Shown: piece by piece, positions 7,307 to 14,791 of the stretch
Position numbering within the stretch: the stretch's first letter is position 1
Layout of the letters: each line of letters begins with the position of its first letter
Assembly (NCBI GenBank): GCA_041591635.1
Contig: JBFHRO010000068.1
Span: 1-14,889 of the forward strand
Direction of reading: 5' to 3'
Length of the DNA: 14,889 nucleotides
Source: JACKOD01 sp041591635
GTDB lineage: Bacteria; Pseudomonadota; Gammaproteobacteria; Pseudomonadales; Oleiphilaceae
Translations under genes and position numbers: made by a program
Notes under the pieces: generated by a model
What the model saw: the letters and a program-made list of their open reading frames with translations, nothing else
Told to the model about the DNA's origin: nothing
Database searches by the model: none

Positions 7307-10072
7307 TCATTTGATGATTTCCATGTCGCGCGCCTTGGCAAGGGCTTCGGTGCGACTCTTTGCTCCGATTTTGCCGTAAAGGTTGCGAATATGGGCCTTC
7401 ACTGTCGCTGGTGAGAGATGCAGTTTCTGGGCAATCTCTTTATTGGCCAGTCCCTGATTGATCAGTTCGAGTACTTCCAGCTCGCGCTGGCTAATAGGTT
7501 CAAGCAATTCCGGTGCAGATATCTTGGCGGGAACAACCAGTGACCTTTTGGCCGTCGCGTCGGTCGGGTTTGCCTCCTTGCCAATGCTGATGCCAAGCAG
7601 TTCTTCGAGTCGCTGCTTGAAAGACTCACTGATTTCACCGATATCCGCCAGTTTCAGGCACTGGGTTACCGGTGCGAGCTCTTCCATAAACAGGCCATAG
7701 AGCTTGTCGTTGTCGGCCAGTTCCAGCGCCTCAGTGATGGTCTCGCAAGCGGCCTCCGGGGTCTGATTCAGCAGGCTGACAATCGAGGCCACACAAAGCG
7801 CTTCGGTAAGATTGCGGGTTTGCCTGCCACTGCGACAGCTCGCAATGATCTCGTTAATGCGGGCGGTTGCGGTAGCAAGCTCCCCTTCGGCCAGCAGTAC
7901 GCGAACGGCGGTAATGCGGTTCTGGATGCGATGAATAGGGCTGGTGGCATTATCATGTTTGTCTATTTGTCGACGCCAGTGCTTCGCCTTTTCCAGGTCG
8001 TTATTGAAGAGGTAGCAGCGTGCGCGTAAAGCGCCCAGCGGTGGCGGATCGAACATAATGGCATCCTGCTTGTGCTCGAACACGTTAATGGCATCATCGA
8101 GATAATCGATGGCCTCGCGATAATTCTTGCGGGCAAATGCCAGGTGCGCCCTGACGTACTGAATCATGATGTGTTGCCCGGCTTCCGTACCTCGTTCCAG
8201 ATGTTTGAGCAGGGGATTGATATAAGACTGACTGGCGGTCAGTTCGAAGCGTTCGCGAAATAGCTCCGCCAGTGCCGTATTCTGCCAGCAGGACACGAGT
8301 CTCGGTTGCTCAGGATCCAGGCAGTAGCTGTCTATCCATTGCTGTGAGCTGATGCAGGTTTCCCGCGCCAGATCGATTTCGTTTTGTTGTATCAACACCC
8401 AGCCAAGCAGGCCGGTACTTGAGAGTACCGTAGGGTGCCTTTTTTCCAGTTTGCCGTATTCGATGGCCGAGGTGAGTGCCGATCGCGCCGATTTCAGATC
8501 GCCTTTCATATAACAGTCCATGCCGATGCCGTAATAGGTCACCGATTTCAGCGGCATGTTGGAATGATCCAGATCCTTGAGTACCCGCTCGGAAAGGGCA
8601 CCGGCACTTTGCAGGTCACTTTTGAGGCGAGCGAGGTACGAACGGATCAAGGAGATTTCAGAGTGAAGGGCGAGCGCCCCGGCAGCGTCGGGATGCGAAT
8701 CGGCGACACGCTGATCAAGCAAATCCTCCAGGCGATCGAGCAGGGGGTGAATGACGTCCAGTTTGTTGCTAAAGAACAGGGCCCATACCTGCAGCATCAG
8801 CAAGCGCGGGTTAGATTCAATCATCTCATCCGGCAGCTGTGCCACCCAGCCCAGCACCTGGAGATTGTAGCCTCTGTGAATCAGCGTATTTCCGTGGGTT
8901 TCGAGAACCTGCCCCAGCCAGGGCCAGTCTTCGAGCAGAATAAGCTGGCTAATGGCTTCCTGTACCAGGTCATGACTGAGAAACCACTCCGCTGCCCGGC
9001 TTTGCAGGTGCCGAACCCGTTTCGGTGCCTGCTGCTTGAGTCGCAGATGCAAGGATTCCCGGAACAGGTCATGGTAGCGATACCAGGAGTGCGTGGTGTC
9101 GAGTGGAATAAGAAACAGATTGCGCTGTTCAAGCAGCTCGAAAAACTGCTGGCTGCCACTGCCTTCACGCATGTAGTCACAGATATCGGCGCTCATGCGC
9201 AGCAGGCAGGAGGAGTCGAGCAGAAACGCCTGCAACTCGGCCGACTGCTGATCCAGTATCTCCGACAGCACATAGTCGTTGATGAGTTTGTCTTCGCCCG
9301 ACAGAGGCTTGATGTAATTGCCACCGGTGTGGCTGATCGACCGGGCAGACATGGCGGCCAGCTGCATGGCTGCCACCCAGCCTTCGGTTTTTTCACGAAT
9401 GCGGCTGATTTGTTCGGTGTCCAGGTCGAGGTCAAGGTACTGCCGAAAAAAACGCCCGGATTCATCTTCGTTGAAGGCCAGATCGGTGGCATGGATTTCG
9501 TCGATCCAGTTCTTTACTCGCCACCGGGCCAGGGGGAGCGCCGGTTCCACCCGTGAGGTGATAATGATCTGAAATCCCGGCGGAAGAAAATCAACAAAAT
9601 AGGCCAGCTGGCGATGAATGTCGGGGTCCTTTATGGCGTGGAAGTCATCCAGTACCAGGCTAAGTGTTTCTTGCTGTACGCTCACCAGATCGTGGAGCTC
9701 GTTTGCCATGGCGGTGATGACGGATTCCATGGGCAAGGTATCAGTTCTATTCAGCAGGCTCAGGGCTTCGACCCCAAAAGACGCCTGTTTTTGCTGAATG
9801 GCTCCAATAACGTACTGCCAAAACCGCAGTGCATGGTTGTCAGAGGCGTCCAGGGATAGCCAGCAGAAATTCTTTTCAAAGGTATGCAACCACTGGGATA
9901 CGAGCGTAGTTTTGCCATATCCCGCGGGCGCGGTCAGCAAAATCAGCTTTCTGCCCGCTCGTGACATGAGGTGTTTGACCAGCCGCGAACGTTCAACTGA
10001 GCGGGAATTGATTGCCGGTGCAAGGAACTTGGTTTTTAACAACATGTGTCGTGTTGAGCCCTGAGCCTGCAT
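7307..10072 (-). CDS. LuxR-family transcriptional regulator, MalT-like (large ATP-binding type)
   Basis: A 921-residue signal-responsive activator of the MalT/AlkS kind. Near the N-terminus is a P-loop ATPase: Walker A APAGYGKTT (48-56) and Walker B LVLDDFH (139-145). A long helical, TPR-like middle (about 400-820) would bind the inducer, and the C-terminus is a LuxR helix-turn-helix (860-921) with the ISQRELEVLELINQGLANKEIA and LSPATVKAHIRNLY signatures. Length fits MalT (about 900). The frame opens with TTG at 10075; I use the ATG at 10072, and an ATG at 10045 is a third option since none has a strong ribosome binding site. It lies upstream of and in line with the beta-oxidation pair but is separated from it by a strong terminator. 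AlkS-type proteins control alkane use, so lipid or hydrocarbon metabolism is a plausible target, but this is inference from position only. Confidence 0.9.
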   Translation of the reverse strand: MQAQGSTRHMLLKTKFLAPAINSRSVERSRLVKHLMSRAGRKLILLTAPAGYGKTTLVSQWLHTFEKNFCWLSLDASDNHALRFWQYVIGAIQQKQASFGVEALSLLNRTDTLPMESVITAMANELHDLVSVQQETLSLVLDDFHAIKDPDIHRQLAYFVDFLPPGFQIIITSRVEPALPLARWRVKNWIDEIHATDLAFNEDESGRFFRQYLDLDLDTEQISRIREKTEGWVAAMQLAAMSARSISHTGGNYIKPLSGEDKLINDYVLSEILDQQSAELQAFLLDSSCLLRMSADICDYMREGSGSQQFFELLEQRNLFLIPLDTTHSWYRYHDLFRESLHLRLKQQAPKRVRHLQSRAAEWFLSHDLVQEAISQLILLEDWPWLGQVLETHGNTLIHRGYNLQVLGWVAQLPDEMIESNPRLLMLQVWALFFSNKLDVIHPLLDRLEDLLDQRVADSHPDAAGALALHSEISLIRSYLARLKSDLQSAGALSERVLKDLDHSNMPLKSVTYYGIGMDCYMKGDLKSARSALTSAIEYGKLEKRHPTVLSSTGLLGWVLIQQNEIDLARETCISSQQWIDSYCLDPEQPRLVSCWQNTALAELFRERFELTASQSYINPLLKHLERGTEAGQHIMIQYVRAHLAFARKNYREAIDYLDDAINVFEHKQDAIMFDPPPLGALRARCYLFNNDLEKAKHWRRQIDKHDNATSPIHRIQNRITAVRVLLAEGELATATARINEIIASCRSGRQTRNLTEALCVASIVSLLNQTPEAACETITEALELADNDKLYGLFMEELAPVTQCLKLADIGEISESFKQRLEELLGISIGKEANPTDATAKRSLVVPAKISAPELLEPISQRELEVLELINQGLANKEIAQKLHLSPATVKAHIRNLYGKIGAKSRTEALAKARDMEIIK

Positions 10073-10075
10073 CAA

Positions 10076-10445
10076 TCCAGGCGTAAACGTGCCTCCGGGG
10101 GAAGAGAGAACACAAATGGTGCGAATTTTCCGTTATTTGCCGGGCATGTCAAGGAGATCGTCCGACAAGTCTGCGCTGGTACCTGTGCGCATCAAGTTTT
10201 TACCAAAAAAACCGCTTGGCCCGGTTTCATGTCTGTCTGGGGTGTGCGAACCATATCCATTGTCTGACCGGTGTTTCCCGGGTTTTGGTCTACACTAGCA
10301 GATAACAGAGACGACAGACGGCAGTTGACTGGACAGGATGATACGTGAAGTCGGCCTCGCGCACAGTTTTATTCCTTCTAAATCCATGTATGAGCATTTA
10401 GATCGATCATAGCAATAAAATACGGGCCGTTTCGGGGGGGAGCAA
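10076..10445. other. Divergent intergenic region between the LuxR-type regulator and cysB
   Basis: These 370 bp carry both promoters but no convincing pair of boxes. Toward cysB, TAAAAT at 10416-10421 is a possible -10 with a poor -35, and TTGACT at 10325-10330 has no matching -10. GGGAG at about 10437-10441 is the cysB ribosome binding site. The minus strand holds the terminator-like hairpin at 10205-10227. An open frame at 10089-10298 shows no family features and is probably chance. Confidence 0.45.
10205..10227 (-). terminator. Orphan terminator-like hairpin in the regulator leader
   Basis: Read on the minus strand, AAACCG (10227-10222) and CGGTTT (10214-10209) pair around a 7-nt loop, and the run of T residues continues to 10205. 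It points toward the LuxR-type gene, about 130 bp before its start. It may be an attenuator, the end of a short RNA starting near cysB, or chance. Confidence 0.4.
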
Positions 10446-11423
10446 ATGAAGCTACAGCAGCTGCGCTACATCTGGGAGGTGGCTCATCACGATCTCAATG
10501 TTTCTGCCACGGCACAAAGTCTGTATACCTCGCAGCCAGGAATCAGCAAACAGATACGTTTGCTGGAAGATGAGCTGGGGGTTGAGGTTTTTTCTCGCAG
10601 TGGCAAACACTTGACCCGAATTACCCCCGCCGGTGAAGTCATCATTAAAGTGGCCGGCGAAGTGTTGCGCAAAGTTGAGGGCATCAAGCAGATTGCCCAG
10701 GAGTTTCGCAATGAGCGCAAGGGTGATCTGGCCATTGCCACGACACACACTCAGGCGCGTTATGTATTGCCGGGCATTATCAAAAAGTTTATTGATGCCT
10801 ATCCCGACGTGTCACTGCACATGCATCAGGGTACGCCCATGCAGATCGCCGAAATGGCCTCCAATGGCACGGTGGATTTTGCCATCGCGACTGAAGCCAT
10901 GGAGCATTTTTCTGATCTGATCATGATGCCCTGTTATTGCTGGAATCGCTGTATCGTGGTGCCAGCCGGCCACCCGCTGACGCGCCTGACGACGCTGACG
11001 CTGGAAGATGTTGCCCAGTATCCGCTGGTCACCTACGTGTTTGGGTTTACCGGGCGTTCGAAGCTCGATGAAGCCTTTGCCAGTAAAGGGTTGAATCCGA
11101 ACGTGGTGTTTACGGCGGCCGATGCCGATGTTATCAAAACCTATGTGCGACTGGGGTTGGGTATCGGGATCATTGCCACCATGGCCTACAATGAAACCAC
11201 CGATTCAGACCTGGTGTGCCTGGATGCAAGCAAGTTGTTCAAGGCCAGCACGACCAAAATAGGATTTCGCAAAGGCACGTTTTTGCGCGGCTATATGTAC
11301 GACTTTATTCAGCGCTTTGCGCCGCACCTTACCAGGGAATTGGTTGATGAGGCCTACAACAGGCATGCCAGCAAGGCAGACCTTGACGACTTGTTTAAAG
11401 GCATTGAACTGCCGCTTTACTGA
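10446..11423 (+). CDS. cysB: CysB, LysR-type master regulator of cysteine biosynthesis
   Basis: A 325-residue LysR-family protein, one residue longer than E. coli CysB. The winged helix-turn-helix is at residues 1-60 (MKLQQLRYIWEVAHHDLNVS, then TSQPGISKQIRLLEDELGVEVF). The effector domain keeps TTHTQARYVLP, with Thr100, Thr102 and Gln103 at the same numbers as the sulfate/N-acetylserine-binding residues of enteric CysB. The C-terminal GLGIGIIATMAYN segment (about 238-250) is also family-typical. CysB activates sulfate uptake and reduction genes when N-acetylserine accumulates. GGGAG five bases upstream supports the start. The gene faces cysH convergently, the arrangement recognised near this locus in pseudomonads. 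cysH is therefore a likely target in trans, since the two share no promoter. Confidence 0.96.
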   Translation: MKLQQLRYIWEVAHHDLNVSATAQSLYTSQPGISKQIRLLEDELGVEVFSRSGKHLTRITPAGEVIIKVAGEVLRKVEGIKQIAQEFRNERKGDLAIATTHTQARYVLPGIIKKFIDAYPDVSLHMHQGTPMQIAEMASNGTVDFAIATEAMEHFSDLIMMPCYCWNRCIVVPAGHPLTRLTTLTLEDVAQYPLVTYVFGFTGRSKLDEAFASKGLNPNVVFTAADADVIKTYVRLGLGIGIIATMAYNETTDSDLVCLDASKLFKASTTKIGFRKGTFLRGYMYDFIQRFAPHLTRELVDEAYNRHASKADLDDLFKGIELPLY

Positions 11424-11426
11424 TCC

Positions 11427-11456
11427 ATCCCGGTGGTATCTGGATACCACCGGGAT
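11427..11456. terminator. Perfect 14-bp palindrome between cysB and cysH
   Basis: ATCCCGGTGGTATC (11427-11440) and GATACCACCGGGAT (11443-11456) are exact inverted copies with two bases between. It begins 3 bp after the cysB stop and ends 39 bp before the end of cysH. Position suggests a two-way terminator, but there is no T-run on either side. A protein-binding site or a processed mRNA 3' hairpin are alternatives. Confidence 0.55.
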
Positions 11457-11467
11457 AATTCGCTGCC

Positions 11468-11497
11468 TCTGTTACTTCTGCTTCTTCTGTTACTTCT
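11468..11497. repeat. Pair of 12-bp direct repeats at the 3' end of cysH
   Basis: TCTGTTACTTCT occurs at 11468-11479 and 11486-11497 with six bases (GCTTCT) between, in a pyrimidine-rich tract. The second copy overlaps the cysH stop codon (11496-11498). It resembles a two-copy simple-sequence array with an 18-bp period. Confidence 0.85.
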
Positions 11498-12218
11498 ATT
11501 TTGTGTGGTTGGTCTGGTGCAAGCCGCACTCCTTTTGGGTCGCCTCTTCCCACCACCAGCGACCCTCTCTCTCGTGTTGGTTTGGCAGTACCGGTTTGGT
11601 GCAGGGTTCGCAACCGATGCTGATAAAGCCGCGCTCATGCAGGCTGTTATAGGGGGCTTCGGTCATGCGTATGTAGTCCCAAACATCTTTTGACGTCCAG
11701 TTGGCCAGCGGATTGAATTTTATCAGTGTTTTTCCTGCGCCAGCGTTGCCCTTATCCAGTTGTACCACCGGAACCTCGGCGCGGGTCCCCGGGCTTTGGT
11801 CTTTGCGCTGCCCGGTAATCCAGGCATCCAGCGTGGCCAGTTTTCTTTTCAGTGGTTTGACTTTGCGAATTGCACAGCATTCACTGTGGCCGTCTTTGTA
11901 AAAACTGAAGAGTCCCTTGGCTTGGGTAAAGGCTTCAAGCTCGGTCGCATCGGGCGACAAGAAATGGATGTTTACCTGATAGTGTTCGCGTACCTTTTCA
12001 AAAAATCGGTAGGTTTCAGGGTGCAGGCGCCCGGTATCCAGAGAAAAAACCTCAACAGCAATGCCGATGGATTTGGCCATTTCAATCAGGACCACGTCTT
12101 CGGCGCCGCTAAAGGAAATGGCGATATTGCTGAAGTGATTCAGTGCGTACTTGAGGATTTCACGAGGCGACTTTGTGCAGAGTTCATTGTTGAGCGCCTC
12201 TATCTGTTGTTCGTTCAT
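11496..12218 (-). CDS. cysH: Assimilatory adenylyl-sulfate (APS) reductase, iron-sulfur type
   Basis: A 240-residue cytosolic enzyme that reduces activated sulfate to sulfite with thioredoxin. The nucleotide-binding PP-loop is SFSGAED (35-41). Two cysteine pairs, Cys114-Cys115 (SECCAIRKVKPLKR) and Cys203/Cys206 (GCEPCTKPV), are the [4Fe-4S] ligands that mark APS reductases and are absent from E. coli-type PAPS reductase. The catalytic cysteine is Cys231 in KECGLH near the C-terminus. The presence of the cluster motif suggests that APS rather than PAPS is the substrate, as in Pseudomonas. A modest AGG precedes the start. The gene is divergent from thrH and convergent with cysB. The C-terminal tail (after KECGLH) is short and ends in simple repeat DNA. 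Confidence 0.96.
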   Translation of the reverse strand: MNEQQIEALNNELCTKSPREILKYALNHFSNIAISFSGAEDVVLIEMAKSIGIAVEVFSLDTGRLHPETYRFFEKVREHYQVNIHFLSPDATELEAFTQAKGLFSFYKDGHSECCAIRKVKPLKRKLATLDAWITGQRKDQSPGTRAEVPVVQLDKGNAGAGKTLIKFNPLANWTSKDVWDYIRMTEAPYNSLHERGFISIGCEPCTKPVLPNQHEREGRWWWEEATQKECGLHQTNHTK

Positions 12219-12319
12219 GGTAAGCCTGTTTCGGTGGAGAGTGTGACAGGCGAAGTTACCAGATCCCGGCAGGTGAATGAAGTCTGGATTGTCGTCATGG
12301 GCGTATGGCGATACGCGCT

Positions 12320-12348
12320 TTGCCCAAAATCGACAGCTCCACTATAAT
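12320..12348 (+). promoter_or_regulatory. Sigma-70-like promoter for thrH
   Basis: TTGCCC (12320-12325) and an exact TATAAT (12343-12348) are separated by 17 bp, about 50 bp before the thrH start. A 6-bp hairpin (GCGTAT/ATACGC, 12301-12316) lies just upstream. The divergent cysH promoter must also be in 12219-12397, but no clear boxes are seen for it. Confidence 0.7.
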
Positions 12349-12397
12349 CGCTGCCACCTGTCATTAACCTGCTCAAAAATACTCACGGGAGTTTATT

Positions 12398-13009
12398 GTG
12401 GAACTTGCTTGCCTTGATCTGGAAGGCGTACTGATTCCGGAAATCTGGATTGCCTTTGCTGAAAAAACCGGTATTGACGCGCTGAAGGCCACCACGCGCG
12501 ATATTCCCGACTACGACGTGCTGATGAAGCAGCGGCTGAAATTGCTCGATCAGCATGGCTACGGACTGGCAGCAATTCAGGAAGTCATTGGCGAACTGGA
12601 TCCATTGCCCGGAGCGCGGGAGTTTCTCGACTGGTTGCGCGAGCGATTTCAGGTGGTGATTCTGTCTGATACTTTCTATGAGTTTGCCATGCCGCTGATG
12701 GCAAAACTGGGGTATCCGGCGCTTCTGTGTCACAAGCTGGAGGTGGATGAAAAGGGGCGTATTGTCAATTACCTCCTGCGTCAGCGAGATCCCAAGCGTC
12801 AGTCTGTTCGCGCCTTTCAGTTGTTGAATTACCGCGTCATAGCCACCGGTGATTCGTATAACGATACCACCATGCTGACCCAGGCCGAAAAAGGCATATT
12901 GTTCCATGCGCCAGACAACGTCATTCGGGAGTTTCCCCAATTCCCTGCGGTGCATACTTATGACGAGCTTAAAGCCGAGTTTCTCAAAGCCAGCACCCGA
13001 GTATTCTGA
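12398..13009 (+). CDS. thrH: ThrH, phosphoserine phosphatase / homoserine phosphotransferase (HAD family)
   Basis: A 203-residue HAD-superfamily enzyme that, in P. aeruginosa, dephosphorylates phosphoserine and can pass the phosphate to homoserine, linking serine and threonine synthesis. Motif I is CLDLEGVL with the nucleophile Asp7 and, unusually for HAD phosphatases, Glu9 in place of the second aspartate, a ThrH hallmark. Motif II is ILSDTF (Ser90), the conserved lysine is in DPKRQS, and motif III/IV is GDSYNDTTML (151-160). The segments IDALKATTRDIPDYDVLMKQ and ENVIREFPQFPAVHTY-like ending closely match the Pseudomonas protein from memory. The start codon is GTG, well supported by ACGGGAG about six bases upstream. 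It is divergent from cysH and convergent with pabB. Confidence 0.95.
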   Translation: MELACLDLEGVLIPEIWIAFAEKTGIDALKATTRDIPDYDVLMKQRLKLLDQHGYGLAAIQEVIGELDPLPGAREFLDWLRERFQVVILSDTFYEFAMPLMAKLGYPALLCHKLEVDEKGRIVNYLLRQRDPKRQSVRAFQLLNYRVIATGDSYNDTTMLTQAEKGILFHAPDNVIREFPQFPAVHTYDELKAEFLKASTRVF

Positions 13010-13033
13010 CCCGGGCAGTACGGCGGGCGCGCA

Positions 13034-13057
13034 GGGCACTCTCGGGAATGAGTGTCC
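13034..13057. terminator. Hairpin between convergent thrH and pabB
   Basis: GGGCACTC (13034-13041) pairs with GAGTGTCC (13050-13057) with one G-U pair and an 8-nt loop, in the 61-bp gap between two converging genes. There is no T-tract, so it is only a candidate two-way terminator. Confidence 0.4.
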
Positions 13058-13070
13058 TGTCGCCAGCGGT

Positions 13071-14468
13071 TCAAGGTTGGTGCGCACCCTGGTCGCTGAA
13101 AAAACGACTTTCCAGCATGGACACCAAGTGACTGATTTTCGTCATTGATTCGTGGTACTCACTGTCAGTTTGCGAATCCGACACTATTCCACCTCCTCCC
13201 CAGCAGTATATTTGATCGTCACAGCGCAGCAGGGTGCGTATGGCAATATTGCTATCCAGTCTGCCATCAAGGCTGTAGTAGAAAATCGAGCCGCAATAGG
13301 GGCCTCGTCCATGGGGCTCCAGTTCCCGAATGATTTGCATGGCGCGTCTTTTGGGGGCACCGGTGATCGATCCGCCAGGAAAGCATCCGGTCAGCAGATC
13401 AAGCGGGGTGCAATCAGCGCGCAGTTTGCCGGTAATGGTGCTAACCAGGTGGTGAACATTGGAAAATGACTCTATTTCAAATAACCGGGTGACCTTGACG
13501 CTGCCAGTGCGACTGTACTTGCCTATGTCATTGCGCAACAAATCCACGATCATCAGGTTCTCTGCCCGATCCTTGGGGCTGTTGATCAGCGCCTCTTTGA
13601 GTTTCCGGTCTTCCTGATCGATGGCGCTGCGGGGCCTTGTGCCCTTAATGGGTTGGGTTTGAATGTTGCCATCCGTATCACAGGCGATGAATTGCTCCGG
13701 CGAGAAACTCAGTATCTCGTGATCTCCGGCGTCGAGATAGGCGCTAAAGGGGGTTTTGGTGTTTTTCGCCAGGGCAAAGTACGCATCCAGTGCGTTGCCC
13801 CGGCAGCCTGCGGATAGCCGCTGGGCAAAATTGACCTGATAGCAGTCGCCCTCTTTTATGTACTGTTGAATTCTCTCCACCGCCTGCGTGTAAGTGCTTC
13901 TTGTCATGTCGTGATGAAAGTGGGACGTCAGTTGAAAGCCGGACGAGTGCAGAAGTGATGGAGGGCGGCTGGCGAGGCTCGTGATCAGGGCTTCAATCCC
14001 GGTTCGCAGAGTGGGCGGGCAATCGGCATGAAAAACCAGATATTGGGTCGACTGGTGATGATCTGTAACCAGTGCCCAAAGATATAACCCTATGTGCAAC
14101 ACAGGCAGCGGTGCGCCCCCTGCGGTCAGCATTGAGGCAGGTTCAATGGCGGCCTGAATGTTTCCCATATCGTAGCCGACATATCCAATAAGGCCCCCGA
14201 CAAAGGGAATGGATGGCTCGGGGGCGCATTTCAGCGCGGCATGACGTGCTTCAATGGCAGCAATCTGGTCGCGAAGCCGGGTCTTTGTAGTGGGCTGGCC
14301 TGTCTGCACTCGTGCTTCGTTAATTGGTGCCGCGCTGACAATGCAATAGCGATCCGAGGGGAAGGGTGTGTCGTGACCAAGACAAACCGTACCTGGGTAA
14401 TGAGCGCGCAACTGCTGCACCAGTGCCGGGAGCGAAACTGCCGCAATGCGTTGGATGCTGATCTTCAT
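13071..14468 (-). CDS. pabB: Aminodeoxychorismate synthase component I (PabB)
   Basis: A 465-residue enzyme that aminates chorismate to 4-amino-4-deoxychorismate for p-aminobenzoate and folate synthesis, using ammonia from a PabA partner not seen in this window. The C-terminal chorismate-binding domain shows EGDCYQVNFAQR (206-217), PIKGTRPR (273-280) with Lys275 at the active-site lysine typical of PabB rather than TrpE, RAENLMIVDLLRND (301-314) and CFPGGSITGAPK (362-373). The N-terminal part has the GGLIGYVGYDMG segment (91-102). Length fits E. coli PabB (about 453). The frame is open to 14573, but the extra 35 residues look unlike the family, so the ATG at 14468 is chosen. No ribosome binding site is evident there and a long inverted repeat lies just upstream. 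pabB next to thrH matches P. aeruginosa. Confidence 0.94.
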   Translation of the reverse strand: MKISIQRIAAVSLPALVQQLRAHYPGTVCLGHDTPFPSDRYCIVSAAPINEARVQTGQPTTKTRLRDQIAAIEARHAALKCAPEPSIPFVGGLIGYVGYDMGNIQAAIEPASMLTAGGAPLPVLHIGLYLWALVTDHHQSTQYLVFHADCPPTLRTGIEALITSLASRPPSLLHSSGFQLTSHFHHDMTRSTYTQAVERIQQYIKEGDCYQVNFAQRLSAGCRGNALDAYFALAKNTKTPFSAYLDAGDHEILSFSPEQFIACDTDGNIQTQPIKGTRPRSAIDQEDRKLKEALINSPKDRAENLMIVDLLRNDIGKYSRTGSVKVTRLFEIESFSNVHHLVSTITGKLRADCTPLDLLTGCFPGGSITGAPKRRAMQIIRELEPHGRGPYCGSIFYYSLDGRLDSNIAIRTLLRCDDQIYCWGGGGIVSDSQTDSEYHESMTKISHLVSMLESRFFSDQGAHQP

Positions 14469-14476
14469 GGGTAAAA

Positions 14477-14520
14477 CCGGGTTCGGAGGGTTGATGCAAA
14501 AAAAACTGGCGCGAACCCGG
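14477..14520 (-). repeat. Inverted repeat in the pabB leader
   Basis: CCGGGTTCG (14477-14485) and CGAACCCGG (14512-14520) are exact 9-bp inverted copies around 26 bases; the loop carries eight T residues on the minus strand. The stem ends eight bases before the pabB ATG, where a ribosome binding site would be expected and none is visible. It could shape translation initiation, or it could be incidental. Confidence 0.6.
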
Positions 14521-14655
14521 ATGACAGGCTGCGTGTGCGTGCCAGGGTGCGGCTGATCCGTATTAGAGCACATTTTGACGCCACATCAGGCGTGTATGTT
14601 TCAGTGTTTTGCCTTGTGATTTTAAATGTCGGCGTGTTTTGGAGTGTAACAAAAC

Positions 14656-14698
14656 TGTGCGCACTTTCACGGAAGCTAACGCAGCAGTTACATACAAT
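14656..14698 (+). promoter_or_regulatory. CRP-like site with class II spacing and -10 box
   Basis: TGTGCGCACTTTCACG (14656-14671) matches TGTGA-N6-TCACA at eight of ten positions. TACAAT (14693-14698) follows, with no -35 hexamer. A start near 14705 would put the site centre at about -41.5, the standard position for a CRP-type class II activator. The 5' untranslated leader would be about 87 nt. Confidence 0.5.
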
Positions 14699-14791
14699 GG
14701 GCACCATCTGATCGGCACTCGTAACAAGAACAGACACCTGATCAGAACGTTGATAACAACAATGAAGAATTCCATTCCAAGGAGAATACCA

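Noticed and set aside
6739..7341. 200-codon minus-strand frame across the thiolase spacer
   Set aside because: It overlaps the ends of both neighbours, crosses a strong terminator and the heptamer array, and gives low-complexity sequence (ALCSLLSALCS). No homology is recognisable.
8435..9556. 373-codon + strand frame inside the LuxR-type gene
   Set aside because: It is antisense to a complete regulator with intact Walker and HTH motifs; long antisense frames are common in GC-rich coding DNA.
10089..10298. 69-codon + strand frame before cysB
   Set aside because: Its start lies just beyond the regulator start; composition looks random, and it contains the antisense of the terminator-like hairpin.
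14469..14573. 35-residue N-terminal extension of PabB
   Set aside because: The extension is Pro-rich and unrelated to PabB N-termini, and includes the inverted repeat and T-tract; the ATG at 14468 gives a normal length.
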